Below are positions 14,192 to 22,359 of a stretch of 23,161 nucleotides of DNA, piece by piece (positions within the stretch are counted from its first letter, which is position 1; the number at the start of each line of letters is the position of its first letter). The position numbers and the translations under genes were made by a program. The stretch covers positions 1-23,161 of the forward strand of contig JANRBC010000080.1 of assembly GCA_030727685.1 (NCBI GenBank). Reading direction: 5' to 3'. Under the pieces are notes generated by a model. It was not told the DNA's origin. It saw nothing but the letters and a program-made list of their open reading frames with translations, and did not search any database. Origin of the DNA: Ilumatobacteraceae bacterium. Its GTDB lineage: Bacteria > Actinomycetota > Acidimicrobiia > Acidimicrobiales > Ilumatobacteraceae.

Positions 14192-15028
14192 TTAACCTCT
14201 TGACTTTCCTGATCGGCGACGACGAACAATCATCTGCTGAGATGACTTGTTCTTATCGCGAGTACGACGCTCTGGCTTACCCCATGGCGAAACTGGTGAA
14301 CGGCCACCCGAAGTTTTACCTTCGCCACCACCGAGTGGGTGGTCGACCGGGTTCATTACAACACCACGAGATTGTGGGCGAACACCCTTCCAACGATTAC
14401 GGCCGGCTTTACCAATTTTGATTTGCTCGTGCTCTGAGTTGCCGATTTCGCCAACAGTTGCACGACAGTCGATCGGAATTCGACGCATTTCGCTTGAGGG
14501 CATTCGCAAAGTTGCATATTGTCCTTCTTTGGCAACAAGTTGCACTGCCATGCCGGCTGAACGAGCAATCTTTCCGCCTTGACCCGGACGCATCTCAATG
14601 TTGTGAACAGTTGTACCGACCGGCATATAACGAAGCGGCAAAGCGTTGCCGACGATGATGTCTGCCTTCGGACCACTCTCAACCCTCGCGCCAACTTCAA
14701 GACCCTTCGGCGCAAGAATGTATGACTTCGTACCGTCTGCGTAATGCAACAACGCAATTCGGCATGTGCGGTTCGGGTCATATTCAATTGCTGCAACTTT
14801 TGCTACACAATCGTCTTTGCCGCGCTTGAAGTCAACCATGCGATACTGCTGCTTGTGACCGCCACCTTGGTGACGCGATGTAATTCGACCGGCCGAGTTG
14901 CGACCACCGCGTGAAGGCTTTGGTGACAACAACGATTTTTCTGGGGTCGTCTTGGTGATCTCGCTGAAATCTGAAACTGTTTGAAAGCGGCGACCTGGGC
15001 TCGTCGGGCGGCGTTTGCGAATTGGCAT
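14192..15028 (-). CDS. rplB: 50S ribosomal protein L2
   Basis: L2 is required for subunit joining and peptidyl transferase activity. The 278-residue product has the KRRPTSPGRRFQTVSDF start, the RNSAGRITSRHQGGGHKQQYRMVDFKR segment, the KAGRNRWKGVRPQSRGVVMNPVDHPLGGGEG motif with the conserved functional histidine near residue 231, and a basic tail. All are close to consensus. ATG at 15026-15028 has AAAGGA about 9 bases upstream. The 17-base gap to rplW is small, in standard S10 order. Confidence 0.98.
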   Translation of the reverse strand: MPIRKRRPTSPGRRFQTVSDFSEITKTTPEKSLLSPKPSRGGRNSAGRITSRHQGGGHKQQYRMVDFKRGKDDCVAKVAAIEYDPNRTCRIALLHYADGTKSYILAPKGLEVGARVESGPKADIIVGNALPLRYMPVGTTVHNIEMRPGQGGKIARSAGMAVQLVAKEGQYATLRMPSSEMRRIPIDCRATVGEIGNSEHEQIKIGKAGRNRWKGVRPQSRGVVMNPVDHPLGGGEGKTSGGRSPVSPWGKPERRTRDKNKSSQQMIVRRRRSGKSRG

Positions 15029-15045
15029 CTTGAGTCGTCCTTTGT

Positions 15046-15336
15046 CTAGTTCTCAAACAACGGGATTTGATTGCCCGCTTCTAATGTGACAAGAGCATGC
15101 TTCGAGCCGTCGCGAACACCGATGCGATTGGTGCCACGAGTGATGCGACGTTTACCAAGTCGGTTGATTGTGTTGACGCGACGAACTTTCACGCCCCAAA
15201 TTGATTGAACTGCATCGCGGATTTCTGGCTTTGTTGCCAACGGATGAACTTCGAATGTATAGGTGCCCTTGTCAATCAACGAATAGCTCTTTTCGCTGAC
15301 GACTGGTCGCAGAATAATGTCGCGTGGGTCTTTCAC
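15046..15336 (-). CDS. rplW: 50S ribosomal protein L23
   Basis: L23 lies at the tunnel exit and is the docking site for trigger factor and SRP. The 96-residue product has the family's DIILRPVVSEKSYSLIDKGTYTFEVHPLATKPEIRDAVQSIWGVKVRRVNTINR pattern. The start is GTG at 15334-15336, overlapping the rplD stop in a GTGA junction, which suggests coupling. Length and motifs are standard. Confidence 0.97.
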   Translation of the reverse strand: MKDPRDIILRPVVSEKSYSLIDKGTYTFEVHPLATKPEIRDAVQSIWGVKVRRVNTINRLGKRRITRGTNRIGVRDGSKHALVTLEAGNQIPLFEN

Positions 15337-15953
15337 TTTGCGGCCTCCATTGTCGGCAGGCTCGCCTTTGTAAAGACGATCCAGTCATTGCACAAAATGT
15401 CGTAGGCGTTAAGTTCGCCAGTGCTCAGCACTTGAACGTCTTTCAAATTGCGGAAACTCTTCCAGGCGTTTTCGTCTTTGCGTTCGAGCACAATCAAAAC
15501 TCGCTCGTTAACACCGAGGCTCTTCAAGGCTGCTGTTGCTGATTTCGTGCTTGGTGCTGAAAAGCCCCACTCTTCAACAACGACAACTTTGTTCTCGCTC
15601 ATACGATCTGAAAGGGCTGAACGCAAAGCAAGTTGCACCATTTTCTTTGGTGTTCGTTGCGAATATTTGCGAGGCTTTGGCCCGAGTGCAACGCCACCAC
15701 CACTGAAGTGCGGCGCGCGAATTGAACCTTGACGAGCGTTACCAGTGCCCTTTTGCTTGAACGGTTTCTTGCCACCACCTCTGACTTCTGAACGAGTCTT
15801 GGTGCTTTGAGTGCCCGAGCGACGGTGTGCAAGTTGGGCAACAACTACTTGGTGCAACACCGGAATATTTGGTGTGATACCGAATACCGAGTCGGCAACT
15901 TCAACCGAAGCGGCTTTTTTGCCTGCAGCATTTTTCATTTCAATCTTTGCCAT
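15333..15953 (-). CDS. rplD: 50S ribosomal protein L4
   Basis: L4 has an extended loop into the tunnel constriction; in some bacteria it also represses the S10 operon. The 206-residue product shows HQVVVAQLAHRRSGTQSTKTRSEVRGGGKKPFKQKGTGNARQGSIRAPHFSGGGVALGPKPR, the tunnel-loop core, at about 35-97. The C-terminal part with VLIVLERKDENAWKSFRNL and LNAYDILCNDWIVFTK is also typical. ATG is 2 bases after the rplC stop with AAGGAG lying in rplC, a strong ribosome-binding site. The candidate leader before rplC makes L4 a natural suspect for autoregulation. Confidence 0.98.
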   Translation of the reverse strand: MAKIEMKNAAGKKAASVEVADSVFGITPNIPVLHQVVVAQLAHRRSGTQSTKTRSEVRGGGKKPFKQKGTGNARQGSIRAPHFSGGGVALGPKPRKYSQRTPKKMVQLALRSALSDRMSENKVVVVEEWGFSAPSTKSATAALKSLGVNERVLIVLERKDENAWKSFRNLKDVQVLSTGELNAYDILCNDWIVFTKASLPTMEAAK

Positions 15954-15955
15954 GG

Positions 15956-16615
15956 CTACTCCTTGACCGCACCCTTGACAGCGTTACGAATAATGACGAC
16001 GCCACCATTTGGACCAGGAACCGAACCCTTGACGAGCAACAAATTGCGCTCGAGATCTGCTTGCACAACTTCGAGATTTAAGGTTGTCACTTGTTGGTGA
16101 CCCATGTGGCCCGACATTCGCAAACCTTTGAAAACGCGACCCGGAAATGTGCATGAACCAATCGAGCCTGGTGCGCGATGGTGCTTGTGGTTACCGTGAC
16201 TCGCACCTTGACCACCGAAGTTGTGGCGCTTCATGGTGCCGGCAAAACCTTTGCCACGACTTACAGCCGTTACGTCGACGCGCTCGCCAACTGCAAGTGT
16301 GTCGACTTTAATTTCTTGGCCGATTTCAAAACCTTCAACAGAATCAAGTCGCAACTCAACAAGTCGACGACCAGCGGCCACATTTCGTACGCCACTCTTC
16401 GGCGCAAAATGGCCAGCTTCTGCTTTGTTTAACTTCTTTACATCGCGTTGTCCGTAAGTGACTTGCAATGCCGTGTAGCCATCAGTCAGACCTGTTTTGA
16501 CTTGCACAATTCGGGCTGGCTCGATACGCAACACTGTTACGGGCACGACGCGTTGGTCGTCTCCCCAAACCTGTGTCATGCCGACCTTTTCGCCGACGAT
16601 CGCTTTTTGTGCCAT
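15956..16615 (-). CDS. rplC: 50S ribosomal protein L3
   Basis: L3 is an assembly initiator protein near the peptidyl transferase centre. The 219-residue product begins MAQKAIVGEKVGMTQVW and has the GKGFAGTMKRHNFGGQGASHGNHKHHRAPGSIG stretch with the glutamine that is methylated in some bacteria, then GRVFKGLRMSGHMGHQQVT. The ATG at 16613-16615 is chosen because the residues coded upstream, up to an ATG at 16747, do not match the family and lie in the structured leader. AAAGG is 10 bases upstream. Unlike the standard order, rpsJ is not immediately before it: a protease gene and a 306-base gap intervene. Confidence 0.98.
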   Translation of the reverse strand: MAQKAIVGEKVGMTQVWGDDQRVVPVTVLRIEPARIVQVKTGLTDGYTALQVTYGQRDVKKLNKAEAGHFAPKSGVRNVAAGRRLVELRLDSVEGFEIGQEIKVDTLAVGERVDVTAVSRGKGFAGTMKRHNFGGQGASHGNHKHHRAPGSIGSCTFPGRVFKGLRMSGHMGHQQVTTLNLEVVQADLERNLLLVKGSVPGPNGGVVIIRNAVKGAVKE

Positions 16616-16851
16616 AAGGCCAAAACCTTTTCTCGAAATGTTTAATGAAATAATTCGTTTATTCGCACAAATGCTCCGCAGGCCTTGGCCGCACGGAGCA
16701 CTCTTATAGTTTTCGCTGTGAGGTACCCGCAGATTTCTCGGGCGCACACAGACATCAATTTTTTGAATTGATCTCTTCGTCTACAACTCTGAGATACAGA
16801 GCCACGAACGAAGTGTTTACTCTATCCCCCTTAAATCACGACCCCAAACCG
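16616..16851 (-). promoter_or_regulatory. candidate promoter and structured leader of rplC operon
   Basis: The 306-base gap between the protease gene and rplC holds, after the terminator, a promoter-like pair on the minus strand: TTGGGG (16842-16847), 17 bases, TAGAGT (16819-16824). A start near 16812 would make a leader of about 195 bases with three stems. They are an outer 6-bp and inner 5-bp stem with 6-base internal loops (16775-16813), a perfect 7-bp ATCAATT/AATTGAT stem (16754-16772), and TGCTCCG/CGGAGCA, which extends inwards (16672-16700). A TATAAG at 16703-16708 is a second possible -10. L4 control of S10 leaders is known elsewhere; here it is inference. Confidence 0.5.
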
Positions 16852-16888
16852 AAAAACCCAAGAAAATTGGCTATTTTCGGGCTTTTTT
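16852..16888. terminator. bidirectional hairpin terminator after the protease gene
   Basis: GAAAAT (16862-16867), a 5-base loop and ATTTTC (16873-16878) pair perfectly, flanked by CCC (16857-16859) and GGG (16879-16881) with a 2-base bulge. On the minus strand the stem is followed by TTTTT (complement of 16852-16856), the form of an intrinsic terminator for the protease gene. On the plus strand TTTTTT (16883-16888) follows. A second hairpin without a T run lies right after the stop codon. Confidence 0.7.
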
Positions 16889-16921
16889 GACCGTTGTCAT
16901 CAACCAGAGAATCTCTCAGGA

Positions 16922-18124
16922 TTACTCAGAACGCGCGATCAAAGTTGCCTCAAAAACGAGTCTTTCCCCATCACGAAATATCTCGATTTTGACGGTTTGA
17001 CCAGGCTCGGCATCACGAATCGCCGCAACCAAACCCGCTTGGCCGTCAATCGGCTCACCATCTACAGCAAGCACAACGTCGTCGATCAGAATGCCGGCTT
17101 TATCTGCCGGTGAACCTGGTTGCACATTGGTGATGATCGCGCCTTGACCACCATCATCACGCGCAGCCAAACCAACGCCGAGGAAGCCCTCTTTGCGTTC
17201 AACGCCGTTTGCTTGTTCGCGCAACTGTTCGATAACAATCAATACTTCATCAACCGAAATCGAAAACCCAATATTGTTCGCTGCTGAGTCAGAGTCGCCT
17301 CGTGCAACTGCGGTGTTGATGCCGACAACTTCGCCTTTGAGGTTTACCAATGGCCCACCCGAGTTGCCCGATGAAATAGCAGCATCAGTTTGTATCAAAC
17401 TATTTAAAGCACCAGAGTCGGTCTCAATGGTTCGCTTTAACGCCGAGACGATACCCGACGTAACAGTTGGTCCGCCATCAAGGGCCAATGCATAACCGAT
17501 CGCAACAACCGTGTCACCAACTTTCACGCTGCCCGGTTTGGCGAAAGTTGCAGCGATTAGTCCTGTTGCATCGACTTTTATCAACGCCAAATCGTTGCCC
17601 AAATCTGACGCGAGAACTTTTGCAACTCGCGGTTCTGTTTCTCCTGCGAATCGAACCACTACTTCAGATGCATCTTCAATCACATGCGCGTTCGTCAAAA
17701 TTTCGCCATCAGATGTCAACACCACGCCGGTACCAACGCCGCGCCCGCTACCAAAATCGTCACTCACTGTTGTAGAAATCGTCACGACGCTGTTTGCCAA
17801 ACGTTCCGCAACTTGCGCGATCAGTGAACCGCCTGACGAACCATCGTCTTCGGCAACAACAACTGGTGCCGAAGTTATCTGTGTTATCGACTCTGAAGTG
17901 TTGAGGTCGACAAGATTTGCCTCTTGGGCAACATAGGTGCCGATGATTCCGCCGAGTAAACCAAACACAGCGGCAACAAGAACTACTCCAAAACGTCGAC
18001 GTGGCGACCGACCTGGTTGGTCATAATCTTGTGCCGATATTTCGGGTTGAACCGGCAATTGCGGCGGCGGCAACTGTGACGACGGAAACTGTGTCGAATT
18101 CTCGTTGAAGTTGAAATCGCTCAT
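16922..18124 (-). CDS. HtrA/DegP-type membrane-anchored serine protease with PDZ domain
   Basis: The 400-residue product is a trypsin-like protease of the HtrA (DegP/DegQ/DegS) family, likely acting outside the cytoplasmic membrane in protein quality control. A cytoplasmic Pro/Gln-rich N-terminus (1-44) ends in RSPRRR, followed by one membrane span (about 46-66). The protease domain (about 105-295) has the triad H147 (TNAH), D178 (GNDLAL) and S255 (GNSGGP). A single PDZ domain covers about 315-395, with FLGVGL and GSPADKAGI. The start ATG at 18124 has GAAGG about 13 bases upstream. It lies 62 bases after rpsJ, in the same direction, and is closed by a terminator. Being between rpsJ and rplC is unusual for the S10 region. 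Confidence 0.95.
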   Translation of the reverse strand: MSDFNFNENSTQFPSSQLPPPQLPVQPEISAQDYDQPGRSPRRRFGVVLVAAVFGLLGGIIGTYVAQEANLVDLNTSESITQITSAPVVVAEDDGSSGGSLIAQVAERLANSVVTISTTVSDDFGSGRGVGTGVVLTSDGEILTNAHVIEDASEVVVRFAGETEPRVAKVLASDLGNDLALIKVDATGLIAATFAKPGSVKVGDTVVAIGYALALDGGPTVTSGIVSALKRTIETDSGALNSLIQTDAAISSGNSGGPLVNLKGEVVGINTAVARGDSDSAANNIGFSISVDEVLIVIEQLREQANGVERKEGFLGVGLAARDDGGQGAIITNVQPGSPADKAGILIDDVVLAVDGEPIDGQAGLVAAIRDAEPGQTVKIEIFRDGERLVFEATLIARSE

Positions 18125-18186
18125 AAATGAGTTCTACCCTTCAAGAAACCAGAACCCTCGTCTTTATGACGAAACTCACCAAATTC

Positions 18187-18501
18187 TTAAGCGTTTTGAA
18201 TTTTTATTTCGATGTCAACGCCAGCAGGCAACTCTAAACGCTGCAAACTGTCGATTGTCTTAGCGTTCGGATCAACAATGTCGATCAGGCGCTTGTGAAT
18301 GCGCATTTCAAAATGCTCACGCGAATCTTTATCGACGTGTGGTCCGCGAATAACTGTGAAACGATGCTTGTCAGTCGGCAGAGGTATCGGCCCGCGCACT
18401 GTGGCACTCGTACGAGTGACAGTTTCAACGATCTTCTTTGCAGAATCGTCGATGTTCTGGTGGTCAAACGCCTTTAGACGGATACGAATGCTCTGTGCCA
18501 T
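18187..18501 (-). CDS. rpsJ: 30S ribosomal protein S10
   Basis: S10 is a 30S head protein; with NusB it also takes part in transcription antitermination. The 104-residue product has AQSIRIRLKAFDHQNIDDSAKKIVETVTRTSATVRGPIPLPTDKHRFTVIRGPHVDKDSREHFEMRIHKRLIDI, close to the family pattern. The loop reads RGPHV where many relatives have RSPH. It follows tuf by 24 bases with no strong ribosome-binding site, as in the actinobacterial tuf-rpsJ order. The next gene is a protease and not rplC. A short hairpin (18158-18172) with GU extensions lies in the gap after it, too weak to call a terminator. Confidence 0.98.
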   Translation of the reverse strand: MAQSIRIRLKAFDHQNIDDSAKKIVETVTRTSATVRGPIPLPTDKHRFTVIRGPHVDKDSREHFEMRIHKRLIDIVDPNAKTIDSLQRLELPAGVDIEIKIQNA

Positions 18502-18525
18502 CAGCGTTTACCAGTTCTCGACGAT

Positions 18526-19710
18526 CTACTTAAGAATCTTTGTTACGCGTCCGGCGCCAACTGTGCGGCCACCTTCACGAATAGCAAATCGAAGACCTTC
18601 GTCCATCGCAATCGCTTTACCGAGCTCAACTGTCATTGTTACGTTGTCGCCAGGCATAACCATTTCGGTGCCCTTTGGCAATTCAACTGTGCCAGTTACG
18701 TCGGTTGTTCTAAAGAAGAACTGTGGTCGGTAGTTGTTGAAGAAAGGCTTGTGGCGTCCGCCTTCTTCCTTCTTCAATACGTAGACCTGACCTTCGAAGT
18801 TTGTGTGTGGAGTAATTGAACCTGGGGCGCAAAGCACCTGACCACGCTCAACTTCTTCTTTCTTGGTGCCGCGCAAAAGCGCACCAATGTTGTCGCCTGC
18901 GTGACCTTCGTCGAGCAACTTGCGGAACATTTCAACACCTGTGCAAACAGTCTTTTGAGTGTCGCGCAAACCAACGATTTCGATTTCGTCGCCGGTGTGT
19001 ACTTTACCCTGCTCGACTTTGCCAGTCACTACGGTGCCACGACCAGTGATCGTGAACACGTCTTCAATTGGCATCAAGAATGGCTTATCAAGTTCACGCT
19101 TCGGCTCTGGAATCGACTTGTCACATGCAGCCATGAGCTCCATGATCTTTTCCCCCCAAGCTGCATCGCCCTCAAGCGCCTTGAGTGCTGACACACGAAC
19201 GACTGGGCAACCTTTGCCGTCGAACTCATAAGAAGTGAGCAAATCGCGAACTTCTTCTTCAACGAGTTGCAGCATTTCTTCGTCTTCAACCATGTCTGAC
19301 TTGTTAAGTGCAACAACGATGTATGGCACGCCGACTTGCTTTGCGAGCAACACGTGCTCACGAGTTTGTGGCATTGGGCCGTCGGTTGCAGCAACTACCA
19401 AGATCGCACCGTCTACCTGAGCAGCACCAGTGATCATGTTCTTGATGTAGTCAGCGTGACCTGGCATGTCAACGTGTGCGTAGTGACGGTTCTCGGTGTT
19501 GTACTCAATGTGAGCGATCGAGATCGTAATACCACGAGCTTTTTCTTCAGGAGCCTTGTCGATTTGATCGAAAGGTGTGTAGTCAGCGAGACCCTTGCTG
19601 GCAAGCGTCTTTGAAATCGCTGCAGTCAAAGTTGTTTTGCCGTGGTCAATGTGGCCCATCGTGCCGATGTTGACGTGTGGCTTGTTGCGCTCAAATTTCG
19701 CTTTGCTCAT
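18526..19710 (-). CDS. tuf: translation elongation factor EF-Tu
   Basis: EF-Tu carries aminoacyl-tRNA to the ribosome as a GTP complex. The 394-residue product has the G1 motif GHIDHGKT at 19-26, the G2 RGIT at 59-62, DMPGH at 81-85 (commonly DCPGH or DTPGH elsewhere), and NKSD at 136-139 (commonly NKxD). The beta-barrel domains 2 and 3 follow with FTITGRGTVVTGKVEQG and the terminal VGAGRVTKILK. ATG has GGAGAG about 8 bases upstream. It follows fusA by 52 bases. Only one tuf copy is visible here; others, if any, would be outside. Confidence 0.98.
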   Translation of the reverse strand: MSKAKFERNKPHVNIGTMGHIDHGKTTLTAAISKTLASKGLADYTPFDQIDKAPEEKARGITISIAHIEYNTENRHYAHVDMPGHADYIKNMITGAAQVDGAILVVAATDGPMPQTREHVLLAKQVGVPYIVVALNKSDMVEDEEMLQLVEEEVRDLLTSYEFDGKGCPVVRVSALKALEGDAAWGEKIMELMAACDKSIPEPKRELDKPFLMPIEDVFTITGRGTVVTGKVEQGKVHTGDEIEIVGLRDTQKTVCTGVEMFRKLLDEGHAGDNIGALLRGTKKEEVERGQVLCAPGSITPHTNFEGQVYVLKKEEGGRHKPFFNNYRPQFFFRTTDVTGTVELPKGTEMVMPGDNVTMTVELGKAIAMDEGLRFAIREGGRTVGAGRVTKILK

Positions 19711-19762
19711 TGTTCTTCTCTCCTGTTATTGCTGGTTACTGTTAAAACTTTGGCTTGCTCGG

Positions 19763-21847
19763 TTACTCGCCGCGCACGCGCTTGATGATTTCGGTTGATA
19801 TTGCTTCGGGCACTTGCTGATACGAATGAAACTGCATCGTGTAAGTCGCACGCCCTTGAGTGCGAGAACGCAGGTCTGTACTGTATCCGAACATTTCGGA
19901 AAGCGGAACCTGCGACTTGACGATTTGTGCGTTTCCGTTAGCTTCCATGCCTTCAATTCGGCCTCGGCGGCTTGAAAGGTCGCCGATTACGTCACCCATG
20001 TAGTCCTCTGGAGTTACGACTTCTACGGCCATAATCGGCTCAAGAAGGATTGGACGGGCCAATTGAGCAGCCTTGCGGAACACCATTTGACCGGCAATCT
20101 TGAAGGCCATTTCGCTTGAGTCAACGTCGTGGTACTGACCATCAACCAACGAAACTTTGACGTCCACCGTTGGATAACCCGCAAGCACACCGGCATCAAG
20201 CGCTGATTGAATGCCCTGGTTCACCGGCTGAATGTATTCACGCGGAATGCGTCCGCCGGTGATTTCGTCTTCGAACTGATAACCGCCACCCGGGCCGCTT
20301 GGCTCGATCGTTACTTTGACAACTGCGAACTGACCCGAACCACCAGTTTGTTTGATGTGTCGGTATTCGATGTTCTCAATTTTCTTAGTAACAGTTTCGC
20401 GATACGCAACTTGCGGCTTGCCGACAGTCGCGTCAACTGCGAACTCACGCTGCATTCGGTCTACGAGAATTTCAAGGTGCAACTCGCCCATTCCTGAGAT
20501 AACTGTTTGACCAGTTTCTTCGTCGGTGCGCACTCTGAATGTTGGGTCTTCGTCTGACAATGACTTCAAAGCTTTACCAAGTTTGTCTTGGTCGTTCTTT
20601 GTCTTTGGTTCGATCGCCACGTGAATTACCGGCTCAGGGAAAATCATTCGCTCGAGCACGATCGGGTCGCCACGATCGCAAAGAGTGTCACCTGTAGTTA
20701 CGTCTTTGAAACCAAGACCAGCAACGATGTCGCCCGCCATTGCGAACTCGATGTCTTCACGTTGGTTCGCATGCATCAACAACAAACGACCAACTCGCTC
20801 GCGCTTTTCTTTTACTGAGTTATAAACCTCGTCACCCTTGGTGATCGTGCCTGAATAAACCCTGAAGTATGTCAAGCGACCGAATGGATCTGCCACGATC
20901 TTGAATGCGAGTGCCGAGAACGGCGCTTTCTCATCGGCTTGACGTGTCAGTGTCTCGTCACCATTTACGCTTGTGCCGTTTGCTGGCAGAATATCGAGCG
21001 GGCATGGCATGTAATCAACAACTGCATCAAGCATTTGCTGCACGCCTTTGTTCTTGAATGCCGAGCCACAAAGAATTGGCACAAAACTAAATGCCAAAGT
21101 ACCTTTGCGAATACCTGTGCGCAGGTCTTCTTCACTCAAATCATCAGAAGCCAAGAACTTCTCCATGAGTTGCTCATCTTCAGAAGCAACTAGGTCAAGC
21201 AACTCGGCGCGATATTGCTTGGCTTTGTCGATGTATTCAGCCGGAATATCTTCTTCGTGATATTCAGAGTCTTTCTCGTCGCCGTCCCAGACGATTGCCT
21301 TCATCTTTACGATGTCGATGAGGCCTTTGAAGTTTGCTTCTCCGCCATATGGCAACTGCAATACTGCAGGCACTGCCTGCAAACGGTCTTTGATCATGTC
21401 GAGAGTGCGATAGAAGTTTGCGCCAGTGCGGTCCATTTTGTTAATGAAGCACATTCGCGGAACCTTGTATTTGTTGGCCTGGCGCCAAACTGTTTCGGTT
21501 TGTGGCTCAACGCCTGCAACTGAGTCGAACACTGCAACTGCGCCGTCAAGTACACGCAACGAGCGCTCTACTTCAATTGTGAAGTCAACGTGACCAGGAG
21601 TATCAATGATGTTGATTCGATGTCCGCGCCAAACTGCAGTCGTTGCGGCCGAAGTAATGGTGATGCCGCGCTCTTGTTCTTGCACCATGAAGTCCATGAC
21701 GGCTGCACCTTCGTGCACTTCACCAATCTTGTAGGTCTTTCCGGTGTAGTAGAGAACTCGCTCTGTTGTCGTCGTCTTACCGGCGTCAATGTGCGCCATG
21801 ATGCCGATATTTCGGTATTTCTCAAGTGGATACTCGCGTGATGACAT
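19763..21847 (-). CDS. fusA: translation elongation factor EF-G
   Basis: EF-G is the GTPase that drives translocation and, with RRF, ribosome recycling. The 694-residue product has G1 AHIDAGKT at 18-25, RGIT at 60-63, DTPGH at 82-86 and NKMD at 136-139. The later domains show GMGELHLEILVDRMQREFAVDA, the IEPSGPGGGYQFEDEITGGRIPREYIQPV segment of domain IV, and domain V with PILLEPIMAVEVVTPEDYMGDVIGDLSSRRGRIEGM. It ends in QVPEAISTEIIKRVRGE. All match EF-G and not the ribosome-protection relatives. ATG has only a weak AGG site, and the gap to rpsG is 30 bases. Confidence 0.98.
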   Translation of the reverse strand: MSSREYPLEKYRNIGIMAHIDAGKTTTTERVLYYTGKTYKIGEVHEGAAVMDFMVQEQERGITITSAATTAVWRGHRINIIDTPGHVDFTIEVERSLRVLDGAVAVFDSVAGVEPQTETVWRQANKYKVPRMCFINKMDRTGANFYRTLDMIKDRLQAVPAVLQLPYGGEANFKGLIDIVKMKAIVWDGDEKDSEYHEEDIPAEYIDKAKQYRAELLDLVASEDEQLMEKFLASDDLSEEDLRTGIRKGTLAFSFVPILCGSAFKNKGVQQMLDAVVDYMPCPLDILPANGTSVNGDETLTRQADEKAPFSALAFKIVADPFGRLTYFRVYSGTITKGDEVYNSVKEKRERVGRLLLMHANQREDIEFAMAGDIVAGLGFKDVTTGDTLCDRGDPIVLERMIFPEPVIHVAIEPKTKNDQDKLGKALKSLSDEDPTFRVRTDEETGQTVISGMGELHLEILVDRMQREFAVDATVGKPQVAYRETVTKKIENIEYRHIKQTGGSGQFAVVKVTIEPSGPGGGYQFEDEITGGRIPREYIQPVNQGIQSALDAGVLAGYPTVDVKVSLVDGQYHDVDSSEMAFKIAGQMVFRKAAQLARPILLEPIMAVEVVTPEDYMGDVIGDLSSRRGRIEGMEANGNAQIVKSQVPLSEMFGYSTDLRSRTQGRATYTMQFHSYQQVPEAISTEIIKRVRGE

Positions 21848-21877
21848 GGGGATGTACCTATTAACTTGTTCTGCTGA

Positions 21878-22348
21878 TTACCAGCGGTAGTGAGCGAACG
21901 CTTTGTTCGACTCGGCCATCTTTTGCATGTCTTCGCGCTTCTTCATCGACGCGCCAAGACCATTTGATGCATCCATTAACTCGCTAGCCAAACACTCGGC
22001 CATTGTTTTTTCGCGGCGGCTACGTGCGTTCTCGACGATCCAACGAATTGCAAGAGTTGTGGCACGACGTGGTCGCACTTCGACTGGCACTTGATAAGTT
22101 GCACCACCAACGCGACGACTGCGAACTTCAAGAGGCGGCTTCACATTGTCAACTGCGCGCTTGACTGCGGTGAGTGGCTCGGCACCCATTTTTGTTTCCA
22201 TTACTTTCATCGCGTCGTAAACAATTGACTCGGCGATGCTCTTCTTGCCGTGCAACATAACTTTGTTGACGATCTGAGTTACGAGTGCTGAACGATAAAC
22301 CGGATCTGCTGCGAACTCACGACGAGCGACTGGACCTTTACGTGGCAT
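21878..22348 (-). CDS. rpsG: 30S ribosomal protein S7
   Basis: S7 initiates assembly of the 30S head and contacts E-site tRNA. The 156-residue product has MPRKGPVARREFAADPVYRSALVTQIVNKVMLHGKKSIAESIVYDAM, the VKPPLEVRSRRVGGATYQVPVEVRPRRATTLAIRWIVENARSR segment and a C-terminus ending in AHYRW, the bacterial consensus. ATG is preceded by AAAGGAA. It lies 11 bases after rpsL, as in the conserved rpsL-rpsG-fusA-tuf order. Confidence 0.98.
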   Translation of the reverse strand: MPRKGPVARREFAADPVYRSALVTQIVNKVMLHGKKSIAESIVYDAMKVMETKMGAEPLTAVKRAVDNVKPPLEVRSRRVGGATYQVPVEVRPRRATTLAIRWIVENARSRREKTMAECLASELMDASNGLGASMKKREDMQKMAESNKAFAHYRW

Positions 22349-22359
22349 GAATTATTCCT

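Noticed and set aside
16616..16747. In-frame upstream extension of rplC
   Set aside because: The residues do not match L3, and the region forms the leader hairpins; MAQKAIVG has AAAGG upstream.
18125..18186. Possible terminator between rpsJ and the protease gene
   Set aside because: The only stem is 5 bp with GU extensions and no T run; too weak to call.
18526..19710. DMPGH and NKSD in EF-Tu as possible unusual changes
   Set aside because: Both keep the residues needed for GTP binding (DxPGH, NKxD), so they are ordinary variation.
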